A stretch of DNA of 64,000 nt from Arthrobacter sp. Edens01 (GTDB taxonomy: Bacteria; Actinomycetota; Actinomycetes; Actinomycetales; Micrococcaceae): assembly GCF_001307035.1 (NCBI RefSeq), contig NZ_LKIU01000005.1, positions 451,664 through 515,663 on the forward strand, given 5' to 3'. Below, piece by piece: positions 18,420 through 26,387 of the stretch. A model generated the notes under the pieces. It saw only the letters and a list, made by a program, of their open reading frames with translations, searched no databases and was not told the origin of the DNA. The translations under genes and the position numbers were made by a program. Each line of letters begins with the position of its first letter. Positions within the stretch are counted from its first letter, which is position 1.

Positions 18420-19667
18420 GTGAGCAGCACAGGCAGCCGGGCACGTCCGGTGGAGGAACACCGCGAAGCCGTCCGCGCCCTGCTTTCGGATCACCTGAGG
18501 CGGCGGGCGGAGACGCTTTCCCTTGCTGAAGCCTCCGGCAGGATCCTGGCCGAGACAATCAGGGCCCCGCGCAGCCTCCCGCCGTTCGCAAACTCCCAGA
18601 TGGACGGATACGCGGTCCGTTCCGCTGACCTGGCGCACGCCCCGGCAGGGGCCTTGGTTCAGCTGCCGGTCTCCCAGCCCATCCCGGCCGGCGTCCCCGC
18701 CCCGGATCTGGATCCCGGCTCCGCCGCCCCGATCATGACGGGCGCAATGCTCCCGGCCGGAGCGGACGCCGTCGTGCCGATTGAAAATGCGGTTCCGGAT
18801 GCCTTCTTTGCGTCTGAGGAGCGTGCCGGAGCCATTGTCGGGCTGCCCTCAGGCGTGCCTGCCGGGCAGTACGTCCGCGCGGCGGGAAGCGACATCCCGG
18901 CCGGTGCCGCAGCGCTGCCGGAAGGAGCCCGCCTGGGGCCGGCGCAGCTGGGACTGCTGGCCGCGCTGGGCATCGCAGAAGTTCCGGTCTACGCGCCGGT
19001 CCGGGTGCTGCTGCTGAGCACCGGAGACGAGGTAGTGGAGCCGGGCGGGGAACTGGCTCCCGGCCAAATCCATGACGCGAATACCACCCTGCTGGCTGCC
19101 AGCCTCGCCGGTGCCGGAGCGGAGGTTGTCCGGTCGAGGATCCTGGCGGACTCACCGGAGGACTTCCTCGCTGCCCTGCGCCAAGAGCTCGACCGCGGCC
19201 AGGCGGATCTGGTGCTGACCTCCGGGGGTATCAGCAAGGGCGCCTATGAAGTGGTCCGGCTCGCGCTGGCCGCCGAAGGCGTGACGTTCTGCTCTGTTGC
19301 CATGCAGCCGGGCGGTCCGCAGGGAATCGGTTCCGTGGACGGCGTCCCGTTTCTGGGGTTCCCGGGAAATCCGGTCAGTGCCCTGGTTTCCTTTGAAGTT
19401 TTCCTGCGCCCGGCGCTCACGGCGGTGACGGGCATTCCGTCCCCCCGGAGAACGCTCAGCGCTGTCCTGGCCGGCGACGCCTCCAGCCCGAAGGGAAAGC
19501 TCCAGGTGCGGCGGGGAACCTACGCCGGCGGAAGAGTGGAACTCGTTGGCGGTCCCGGGTCCCACCTGGTGCATGCCCTGGCCGCTTCCAACGCGCTGGT
19601 CCTGATACCTGCCGACACCGAACAGGTGAAGGCCGGGTCAGAAGTGACAGTATGGCTGTTGGACTAA
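18420..19667 (+). CDS. moeA: Molybdopterin molybdenumtransferase MoeA
   Basis: Inserts molybdate into adenylated molybdopterin. 415 residues with the MoeA blocks LPPFANSQMDGYAVRSAD near the start, PIMTGAMLPAGADAVVPIE, the MoCF-binding block LTSGGISKGAYEVV and GFPGNPVSA, then the C-terminal domain IV. GTG 18420 was chosen because AGGAGG (18411-18416) precedes it; ATG 18390 is in frame but lacks such a site. TAGACT at 18372-18377 could be its -10. First gene of moeA-moaC-mogA-moaE. Confidence 0.94.
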   Translation: MSSTGSRARPVEEHREAVRALLSDHLRRRAETLSLAEASGRILAETIRAPRSLPPFANSQMDGYAVRSADLAHAPAGALVQLPVSQPIPAGVPAPDLDPGSAAPIMTGAMLPAGADAVVPIENAVPDAFFASEERAGAIVGLPSGVPAGQYVRAAGSDIPAGAAALPEGARLGPAQLGLLAALGIAEVPVYAPVRVLLLSTGDEVVEPGGELAPGQIHDANTTLLAASLAGAGAEVVRSRILADSPEDFLAALRQELDRGQADLVLTSGGISKGAYEVVRLALAAEGVTFCSVAMQPGGPQGIGSVDGVPFLGFPGNPVSALVSFEVFLRPALTAVTGIPSPRRTLSAVLAGDASSPKGKLQVRRGTYAGGRVELVGGPGSHLVHALAASNALVLIPADTEQVKAGSEVTVWLLD

Positions 19668-19691
19668 CCGCTCCACTGAAAGGACCCGAGA

Positions 19692-20186
19692 ATGTCCGGG
19701 GAAGAACTGTCCGGGGACTCACCGGCGCTCACGCACGTCCGTGCCGACGGAACCGCCCACATGGTGGATGTCTCGGCAAAGACTGAGACATCCCGCGAAG
19801 CCACCGCTCAGGCGGTGCTGAAGACCACTGCGGAGGTGGTCCGCCTGCTCACCGACGGCGGTCTGCCCAAGGGCGACGCCTTCGCGGTTTCCCGTGTGGC
19901 AGGCATCATGGCCGCCAAACAGACCTCAAACCTCATCCCGCTGTGCCATCCGCTGCCCATCACCAAGGTCACCGTCGACTTTGAACCGGGGGAGAGCGCC
20001 GTGGTCATGAAGGCAACTGTAAAGACCAAGGCCCTGACCGGCGTCGAAATGGAAGCACTGACCGCTGTGTCCGTTACGGCCCTGACGTTGTACGACATGG
20101 TCAAGGCAGCGGATAAGCATGCGGTGATTTCGGACATCATGGTGCTCGCCAAGTCCGGCGGCAAGAGCGGAGACTGGAGCCTGTGA
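19692..20186 (+). CDS. moaC: Cyclic pyranopterin monophosphate synthase MoaC
   Basis: Completes the MoaA step, turning the 3',8-cyclo-GTP product into cPMP. 164 residues with the diagnostic MVDVSAK, the active-site block IPLCHPLPI and [12 protein letters not shown], and KAADK. AAAGGA precedes the ATG. The mogA GTG overlaps its stop by 4 nt, which implies coupled translation. Found on the strand opposite to moaA. Confidence 0.97.
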   Translation: MSGEELSGDSPALTHVRADGTAHMVDVSAKTETSREATAQAVLKTTAEVVRLLTDGGLPKGDAFAVSRVAGIMAAKQTSNLIPLCHPLPITKVTVDFEPGESAVVMKATVKTKALTGVEMEALTAVSVTALTLYDMVKAADKHAVISDIMVLAKSGGKSGDWSL

Positions 20187-20680
20187 GAAGAAATGAGACG
20201 GTTCCGCGGCGGACAGCGGCCATCCTGGTAGCTTCCACCCGTGCCGCAGCCGGTGTGTACGAAGACCAGGCAGGACCCCTGCTGCAGGACTGGCTCTACA
20301 CACACGGCTACGATGTTGTGCTGGCAGAAGTCGTGCCCGACGGCGAAGAGGTGGGCAAGGCGCTGCAGCGCATGCTTGCCCTGGAACCGTCAGTACTCTT
20401 CACCAGCGGCGGGACCGGCGTCAGCCCTACTGATGCCACCCCGGAACAGACGCTGCCGCTGCTTGACCGGCAGATGCCCGGGGTCATGGAGGCCCTCCGC
20501 GCGGACGGGCTTACGAAGACGCCAATGGCGGCGCTGACCCGCGGCTACGCCGGAACGGCCGGAAAGACGTTCGTCCTGAACCTGCCCGGATCCCCGTCCG
20601 GCGTGACGGACGGACTTGCCGTTCTGGAACCAATTCTTGGACACATCTGCGGCCAGCTGGAGGGCATCAATGAGCACTAG
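20183..20680 (+). CDS. mogA: Molybdopterin adenylyltransferase (MogA/MoaB type)
   Basis: Adenylates molybdopterin before MoeA inserts molybdenum. 165 residues with the MoCF-binding block [17 protein letters not shown] and the C-terminal NLPGSP motif. GTG start within the moaC stop (GTGA overlap). It overlaps the following moaE start by 11 nt. With MoeA in the same operon, the last two Moco steps are encoded together. Confidence 0.93.
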   Translation: MRRNETVPRRTAAILVASTRAAAGVYEDQAGPLLQDWLYTHGYDVVLAEVVPDGEEVGKALQRMLALEPSVLFTSGGTGVSPTDATPEQTLPLLDRQMPGVMEALRADGLTKTPMAALTRGYAGTAGKTFVLNLPGSPSGVTDGLAVLEPILGHICGQLEGINEH

Positions 20681-21110
20681 CGAAGTAGTCGCAGCAGCGG
20701 TTGGGACAGAGGTCCTGGACACCGAGAGCGCGTATGCCCAGGCCTGGACACCACAGGCAGGTGCAGTCGTCACCTTCAGCGGGATTGTCCGCAACCACGA
20801 CGGCGGACGGGACGTCCGTTCCCTTGGCTACAGTGCCCATCCCAGCGCCTCAGCAGTGATCGCGGATGTAGCAGCACGGATTGCGGCCAAATATGACGGA
20901 GTGCGCATTTGGGCGGCACACCGGACCGGGCCGCTTGAAATCGGCGACGCCGCGCTCGTGGCTGCTGTTGCCTCGGCGCACCGGGGAACCGCCTTCGCCG
21001 CCTGCTCCGAACTGGTGGACACCATCAAAGCCGAGGTGCCCATCTGGAAGGAACAGGTTTTCGCCGACGGAACGGTGGAATGGGTGGGCGTCAGCGACGC
21101 CCCGGCCTGA
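20670..21110 (+). CDS. moaE: Molybdopterin synthase large subunit MoaE
   Basis: Transfers sulfur from MoaD thiocarboxylate onto cPMP. 146 residues. Family features include VTFSGIVRNHDGG, a conserved HRTGPLEIGDAAL block and KAEVPIWKEQ with its catalytic lysines near the C-terminus. ATG 20670 was chosen over a start 54 nt upstream because GGAGGG precedes it and it gives the standard N-terminus; it overlaps mogA by 11 nt. dapB follows after 16 nt. Confidence 0.94.
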   Translation: MSTSEVVAAAVGTEVLDTESAYAQAWTPQAGAVVTFSGIVRNHDGGRDVRSLGYSAHPSASAVIADVAARIAAKYDGVRIWAAHRTGPLEIGDAALVAAVASAHRGTAFAACSELVDTIKAEVPIWKEQVFADGTVEWVGVSDAPA

Positions 21111-21126
21111 CCGGTAATCTGGAACC

Positions 21127-21885
21127 ATGAGCAATAAACTGCCCGTCGCGGTGCTTGGAGCCACCGGGCGCATGGGCTCCGAAGCCGTTAAAGCCGTCGA
21201 AGCGGCACCGGACATGGAATTAGTGGCTGCCCTGGGGCGCCGGGATTCCCTGCAGACCCTGGTCTCCGCCGGCGCCCAGTACGTGGTGGACCTGACCGTC
21301 CCGGACAGCACCGAAGCCAACGTCCGCTTCGCCGTGGAACACGGCATGCATGCGGTGGTCGGCACCACCGGCTGGAGCGCGGACCGGCTGCAGCGGCTGG
21401 AGGACCTGCTCTCTGAGCATCCCGAAACCGGTGTGCTGATTGCGCCGAACTTCGCACTCGGATCAGTGCTCGCCTCAGCATTCGCAGCGAAGGCAGCGCC
21501 CTACTTCGAATCTGTTGAGATCGTGGAGCTGCACCACCCCAACAAGGTGGATGCGCCGTCGGGCACCGCCGTGCGTACCGCCGAACTGATGGCAGCTTCG
21601 CGCGCCGAAGCCGGAACTCCCGCGTCTCCCGATGCAACCGCCAAGGAGCTCCCCGGAGCCCGGGGCGCCGACGTCGACGGCATCCGGGTGCATTCCGTCC
21701 GCCTGCGCGGCCTGGTTGCCCACCAGGAAGTCCTGCTGGGCGGTGAGGGCGAACAGCTCACGATCCGCCACGATTCCTACGACCGGGCGTCATTTATGCC
21801 CGGTGTCCTCCTGGGGCTGCGCGAAGTTGCCGCGCACCCGGGCCTTACCGTCGGACTCGACGGCTACCTCAACCTGAACGCCTAA
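21127..21885 (+). CDS. dapB: 4-hydroxy-tetrahydrodipicolinate reductase DapB
   Basis: NAD(P)H-dependent reductase of the lysine/diaminopimelate pathway. N-terminal nucleotide motif GATGRMGSE, and the substrate block ELHHPNKVDAPSGTA with the catalytic His and Lys. 252 residues. TAATCT (21115-21120) 6 nt before the ATG suggests an independent leaderless promoter despite the short distance to moaE. The dapA partner lies 1.8 kb downstream, with an unrelated plus-strand gene and a minus-strand gene between them. Confidence 0.97.
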   Translation: MSNKLPVAVLGATGRMGSEAVKAVEAAPDMELVAALGRRDSLQTLVSAGAQYVVDLTVPDSTEANVRFAVEHGMHAVVGTTGWSADRLQRLEDLLSEHPETGVLIAPNFALGSVLASAFAAKAAPYFESVEIVELHHPNKVDAPSGTAVRTAELMAASRAEAGTPASPDATAKELPGARGADVDGIRVHSVRLRGLVAHQEVLLGGEGEQLTIRHDSYDRASFMPGVLLGLREVAAHPGLTVGLDGYLNLNA

Positions 21886-21895
21886 GGAAACACTG

Positions 21896-22381
21896 TTGTC
21901 CACCTTCTTCTCCGGACTGTTCCATAACAAGGCCAAGATCGGCGTCCTGCTGGTCACCGTACTCCTGGTTTTCTACATCCTTGTGGTGGCCCAGCGGGGC
22001 TGGCTCCTCATGACCTCTGACGGACTGGTGGCCAAGGCCATGGGAACCGCCTACTTTGTGCTGCCCGCCGTTGGTGTCTGGGCGCTGGTTCGTGAACTGC
22101 TCTTTGGCGTACAGACCGAAAAGATGGCACGGATCCTCGCTGATGAGGGCGGCCTTCCCGTGGATGACCTCCCGCGCACTCCGGGAGGGCGGATCGTCCG
22201 TGAAGCAGCCGACGCCGAGTTCCCCAAGTACCAGGCCGAGGTCGAAGCCGCACCTGAACAGTGGCGCGCCTGGTTCCGCCTCTCCTGCGCCTATGACGCC
22301 GCCGGCGACCGCAAGCGCGCCCGCGCGTCCATGCGCCAGGCAGGCAAGCTCTTCAGCGGTTCGGGACAGCCCGCTGCCTGA
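21896..22381 (+). CDS. Membrane protein with C-terminal TPR-like helices
   Basis: 161 residues with two transmembrane helices (about 14-33 and 45-68). A soluble C-terminal region contains a TPR-like segment (PEQWRAWFRLSCAYDAAGDR followed by ARASMRQAGKL). TTG start, ten bases after dapB, with AAGGAAA upstream. Function unknown; position next to dapB is conserved to my knowledge in Arthrobacter-type genomes, but that does not define a role. Confidence 0.78.
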   Translation: MSTFFSGLFHNKAKIGVLLVTVLLVFYILVVAQRGWLLMTSDGLVAKAMGTAYFVLPAVGVWALVRELLFGVQTEKMARILADEGGLPVDDLPRTPGGRIVREAADAEFPKYQAEVEAAPEQWRAWFRLSCAYDAAGDRKRARASMRQAGKLFSGSGQPAA

Positions 22382-22394
22382 GAAGCCGGCTTCC

Positions 22395-23567
22395 TCAGCG
22401 GCGGTTCTCCGCCAGCGTTCCGTCCCGGGCAAGCCGTGAAGCGCCCGAAGCGACGGTCTCCAGCGGACCGCGGGAGCCCAGTTTGGCAAAGGCGATGCCG
22501 ATCAGGACTGCGGCCGCCGCCTGCGGCCAAAAGACCCAGACAGGTTCCAGGGCCGGCTCCTGGGCATCAACAAGCGCCATCACCCAGATATGCATGCTGT
22601 ACAGAGTCAGCGTCATGGCTCCCGCAGCGGAGAGCGGCAGGAGCAGGTTCGGCCGCGCCCTGGTCAGCAGCAGGCAGACCCCAACGACGGCGGCAGCCGT
22701 GCCGCACGTGTGGAGCAGGTCCAGTGTGGTACCCGAATGCGGGGCGCTGACCGCCAGCCACCACCAGGACCCGGACTGGTCAACCCCGGTCAGGTTCACT
22801 TCCATCATGCGGCCGATGGGCCAGCGCTGGCCGGATTCGGTCCCCAGCAGTTCGGCGAAACCGCCGGCGTCGACGAGCAGGTACGCGCTCACGAACTTGG
22901 CAGCGACCGCTGCGAAGATTCCGCCGATGACCAGTCCCGCCTGTACTCCGAGGGCACCCAGGTTCAGCCGGCCGATCACCATTCCCACCAGCAGGTAGCT
23001 CAGCCACTGGACCGTTGGATACACCCCGGTGAAAAAGACGTCCGCAAAGAGCGTTGCCGGTTCCAGGAAATGCTCCCAGGTGATATTCCCGCCAACCTCA
23101 GGCGGGCTGACATTCTCATTCAGCCAGGGCCGGACCAGATAGGCCAGGACGGGGGAGAGGCAGATCCATGCACCGGCCCAGGCTGCCAGCCTGCCCAGCG
23201 GCATTGAAATGAACGGGAGCACCATCAGGAACAGCACCGCGTAATGGAAGAGGATGATGGCGATCGACGTGTCCAGGCCACCCAGCAGCAGCCCGATCAG
23301 CGCGATCACCAGCGCACGGGCGGCAATGCCCCGGCGGTTCTGTCCGGGGGAACGGCCGGCGCCGGGGTTCTGGCCTCCGGTCAGGAGCGCGATCCCGATT
23401 CCTGCCACCACAGCAAAGAGCGCCGAGGCTCGTCCGGAGAAAACGAGCGCCACGAACGTGGGGGAGCCCGTTTCGGGGTCATACAGCGGGAAGATGTGGG
23501 TGGACATCATTCCCAGCAGTGCCACCCCGCGGGCCGCATCGATGCCCGTCAGACGTGTTCTGCTCAT
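22395..23567 (-). CDS. Acyltransferase-like multi-spanning membrane protein (HGSNAT/DUF418 type)
   Basis: 390 residues with about ten hydrophobic helices. The N-terminal RLTGIDAARGVALLGMMSTH, with its Asp-Arg-Gly and membrane His, is the signature of heparan-alpha-glucosaminide N-acetyltransferase-like and YeiB/DUF418 proteins, which move acyl groups across membranes. The C-terminal half has the TLYSMHIW block of DUF418. Acyl donor and acceptor are unknown. It sits on the minus strand between dapB and dapA. Confidence 0.75.
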   Translation of the reverse strand: MSRTRLTGIDAARGVALLGMMSTHIFPLYDPETGSPTFVALVFSGRASALFAVVAGIGIALLTGGQNPGAGRSPGQNRRGIAARALVIALIGLLLGGLDTSIAIILFHYAVLFLMVLPFISMPLGRLAAWAGAWICLSPVLAYLVRPWLNENVSPPEVGGNITWEHFLEPATLFADVFFTGVYPTVQWLSYLLVGMVIGRLNLGALGVQAGLVIGGIFAAVAAKFVSAYLLVDAGGFAELLGTESGQRWPIGRMMEVNLTGVDQSGSWWWLAVSAPHSGTTLDLLHTCGTAAAVVGVCLLLTRARPNLLLPLSAAGAMTLTLYSMHIWVMALVDAQEPALEPVWVFWPQAAAAVLIGIAFAKLGSRGPLETVASGASRLARDGTLAENRR

Positions 23568-23657
23568 CGAAGAATCGTCTCACAGCCCCGCAGCGCCGCC
23601 GGGCTCCGGAGGTGTCCGTTTGTCCCATTCACTGCTCCAACAGGTAACGTTTTACCC

Positions 23658-24578
23658 ATGGCAGACTCTGATATTCGTTCCCGTCCGTTTGGAACCCTGG
23701 TGACCGCCATGGTTACCCCTTTCACCGCCGACGGTGAAGTTGACTTTGACGCCACTGCGTTCCTTGCCAACAAGCTGGTCGAGGACGGCTGCGACGGTCT
23801 GGTTATCTCAGGTACCACCGGTGAAACCTCCACCCTGGAGGACAGCGAAAAGGAAGACCTTTTCCGGGTTGTAGCCCAGACGGTCGGCGGCCGCGCGAAG
23901 GTCATCGCCGGAACCGGCACCAACCACACCTCACACTCCGTGGAGATGGCACGCCGCGCCGAGCGCGCCGGAGCCGACGGCCAGCTGGTCGTGACGCCGT
24001 ATTACAACAAGCCGACGCAGGCAGGCGTGATTGCGCACTTCGATGCCGTTTCCCAGGCCACGGATCTGCCCATCATGATTTACGACATCCCGGGCCGCGC
24101 CGGGATTCCCATCGCCACTGAGACGATGTTCCGTCTCGCGGAGAACCCCAAGGTCCTGGCTCTCAAGGATGCCAAGGCCGATTTTGCCGCCGTGACCCGG
24201 GTCCTGGCCAACACGAGCCTGGATGTCTACGCCGGCGACGACGGACTGACGCTGCCGTGGATGGTGGCCGGAGCGGTCGGCGTAGTGAGCGTCAGCGCCC
24301 ACGTTGCCACCGGTGCGTTCCGTGCCCTCGTGGACGCGGCCGCCGCAGGAGATTTCGACAAGGCCCGCAGGATCCACTTTGAACTGGATCCGGTAGTGCG
24401 AGCCGTAATGACACACATACCAGGTGCCATTTCCGCCAAGCAGATCCTGAAGATGCAGGGAGTGATTCCCGACGCCGCAGTACGCCTGCCGCTGGTGGCT
24501 CCCGATGCCATTGAAATGGAAGCTGTCCTGGCGGACCTGGCCGAAGCAGGATGGGACTTTTCCCAGGACAAGGCGTAA
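23658..24578 (+). CDS. dapA: 4-hydroxy-tetrahydrodipicolinate synthase DapA
   Basis: Condenses pyruvate and aspartate semialdehyde at the entry of the diaminopimelate/lysine branch. 306 residues of TIM-barrel; GTTGE at 52-56, Y142 and Schiff-base K170 in VLALKDAK. The frame extends upstream, but ATG 23658 matches the family N-terminus and has TAACGT (23645-23650) 7 nt upstream, a leaderless arrangement. RNase J follows after only 6 nt. Confidence 0.96.
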   Translation: MADSDIRSRPFGTLVTAMVTPFTADGEVDFDATAFLANKLVEDGCDGLVISGTTGETSTLEDSEKEDLFRVVAQTVGGRAKVIAGTGTNHTSHSVEMARRAERAGADGQLVVTPYYNKPTQAGVIAHFDAVSQATDLPIMIYDIPGRAGIPIATETMFRLAENPKVLALKDAKADFAAVTRVLANTSLDVYAGDDGLTLPWMVAGAVGVVSVSAHVATGAFRALVDAAAAGDFDKARRIHFELDPVVRAVMTHIPGAISAKQILKMQGVIPDAAVRLPLVAPDAIEMEAVLADLAEAGWDFSQDKA

Positions 24579-24584
24579 TAAAAC

Positions 24585-26276
24585 ATGATTGAAACTGCGG
24601 GCAACGCTCTGCAAACCCCTCCCCGCCTCAAAGACGGAACCCTACGAATTGTTCCGCTGGGAGGACTCGGAGAAATCGGCCGCAACATGGCCGTCTTCGA
24701 GATCGACGGCAAACTGCTCATCGTTGACTGCGGCGTGCTCTTCCCGGAAGAGACACAGCCCGGCGTCGACCTGATCCTGCCGGACTTCTCCTACATCGAG
24801 GACCGGCTGGACGACGTCGTGGGCGTTGTGCTCACCCACGGCCACGAGGACCACATCGGCGCGGTTCCCTACCTGCTGCGCCTGAAGAAGGACATTCCGC
24901 TGATCGGTTCGCAGCTGACGCTGGCACTGATCGAGGCGAAGCTGCAGGAACACCGCATCAAGCCGTTCACCCTCACGGTGAAGGAAGGACAGGTTGAGCA
25001 GTTCGGCCCGTTCGAATGCGAATTCGTGGCCGTCAACCACTCCATCCCGGATGCCCTGGCAGTCTTCATCCGCACCCGCGCAGGCAATGTGCTGCACACC
25101 GGCGACTTCAAGATGGACCAGCTGCCGCTGGACGGACGCATCACTGATCTGCGCGCCTTCGCCCGCCTGGGCGAAGAAGGCGTGGACCTGTACATGGCCG
25201 ACTCCACCAACGCGGACGTTCCGGGCTTCACCTCCCCGGAAGGCGCGATTGGGCCGGTGCTCGAAGAGCTCTTCGGCAAGGTCAAGAAGCGCATCATCGT
25301 CGCGTCCTTCTCCTCCCACATCCACCGGGTGCAGCAGGTGCTCGACGCCGCTGCAGCCCACGGGCGCAAGGTCTGCTTCGTGGGGCGCTCCATGGTCCGC
25401 AACATGGCCATCGCGGAAAAGCTGGGTTACCTGCACGTCCCCGAGGGCATCCTGGTGGACCTGAAAAACGTGGACAACATGCCGGACCACAAGCTGGTCC
25501 TCATGTCCACCGGTTCGCAGGGCGAGCCAATGGCAGCCCTGTCCCGCATGGCCAACGGCGACCACCGGATCAGCATCGGCAAGGGTGACACCGTCATCCT
25601 GGCATCTTCGCTGATCCCGGGGAACGAGAACGCCGTGTTCCGCGTGATCAACGGCCTGATGAAGCTCGGCGCGGACGTGGTGCACAAGGGCACCGCCAAG
25701 ATCCACGTTTCCGGCCACGCCTCGGCCGGCGAGCTGCTCTACACGTACAACATCCTCAAGCCGAAGAACGCGATGCCGGTGCACGGCGAGACCCGGCACC
25801 TGATTGCCAACGGCAAGCTGGCAGTCCAGACCGGCGTCCCGGAGCAGAACATCATCCTGGCCGACGACGGCACCGTGGTTGACCTGGTGGACGGCAAAGC
25901 GAAGGTTGTCGGCGCCATCGAGTGCGGCTTCGTCTACGTAGACGGCTCCAGCGTCGGCGAAATCACTGACACCGACCTCAAGGACCGCAGGATCCTGGGC
26001 GAGGAAGGCTTCATCTCCGTCATCACCGTGGTGAACCGGAGCACCGGCACCATCGTGTCCGGTCCGGAGATCCACGCCCGCGGCTTCGCCGAAGACGATG
26101 CAGTATTCGACGAGATCAAGCCCAAGATCAGCAAGGCCCTGGAAGAGGCTGTGACGTCCAACCGTGACCACACGGCCTACCAGCTGCAGCAGGTTGTCCG
26201 CCGCGTGGTGGGAACCTGGGTCAACCGCAGGCTGCGCCGCCGGCCGATGATCGTTCCGGTAGTCCTCGAAGCGTAG
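24585..26276 (+). CDS. rnj: Ribonuclease J
   Basis: Metallo-beta-lactamase/beta-CASP ribonuclease with endo- and 5'-3' exonuclease activity, for rRNA maturation and mRNA decay. 563 residues. Zinc-binding HGHEDHIGA near 85-93, downstream metal residues in VNHSIPD and LHTGDFKMD, beta-CASP blocks including ASFSSHIHR and VSGHASAGE, and a small C-terminal domain. The dapA-rnj pair is widely conserved in actinobacteria and suggests co-transcription. A strong hairpin follows. Confidence 0.96.
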   Translation: MIETAGNALQTPPRLKDGTLRIVPLGGLGEIGRNMAVFEIDGKLLIVDCGVLFPEETQPGVDLILPDFSYIEDRLDDVVGVVLTHGHEDHIGAVPYLLRLKKDIPLIGSQLTLALIEAKLQEHRIKPFTLTVKEGQVEQFGPFECEFVAVNHSIPDALAVFIRTRAGNVLHTGDFKMDQLPLDGRITDLRAFARLGEEGVDLYMADSTNADVPGFTSPEGAIGPVLEELFGKVKKRIIVASFSSHIHRVQQVLDAAAAHGRKVCFVGRSMVRNMAIAEKLGYLHVPEGILVDLKNVDNMPDHKLVLMSTGSQGEPMAALSRMANGDHRISIGKGDTVILASSLIPGNENAVFRVINGLMKLGADVVHKGTAKIHVSGHASAGELLYTYNILKPKNAMPVHGETRHLIANGKLAVQTGVPEQNIILADDGTVVDLVDGKAKVVGAIECGFVYVDGSSVGEITDTDLKDRRILGEEGFISVITVVNRSTGTIVSGPEIHARGFAEDDAVFDEIKPKISKALEEAVTSNRDHTAYQLQQVVRRVVGTWVNRRLRRRPMIVPVVLEA

Positions 26277-26283
26277 GCAGCCG

Positions 26284-26332
26284 GCGCCTTCCTTCCCCGT
26301 ATTCCTCAGTGAATCCGGGGAAGGAAGAGCGC
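26284..26332 (+). terminator. Hairpin terminator after rnj
   Basis: A 12-bp perfect stem (26288-26299/26316-26327) is extended inward by ATTC/GAAT and outward by GCGC/GCGC with one bulged A. There is no T-run. It lies between rnj and the separately promoted ftsK. Confidence 0.65.
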
Positions 26333-26387
26333 CCTCAAGGCGCGTATATTCGGCGGTTTGTCCCCGCCGTCCGGTAGCGTGGCAGGT

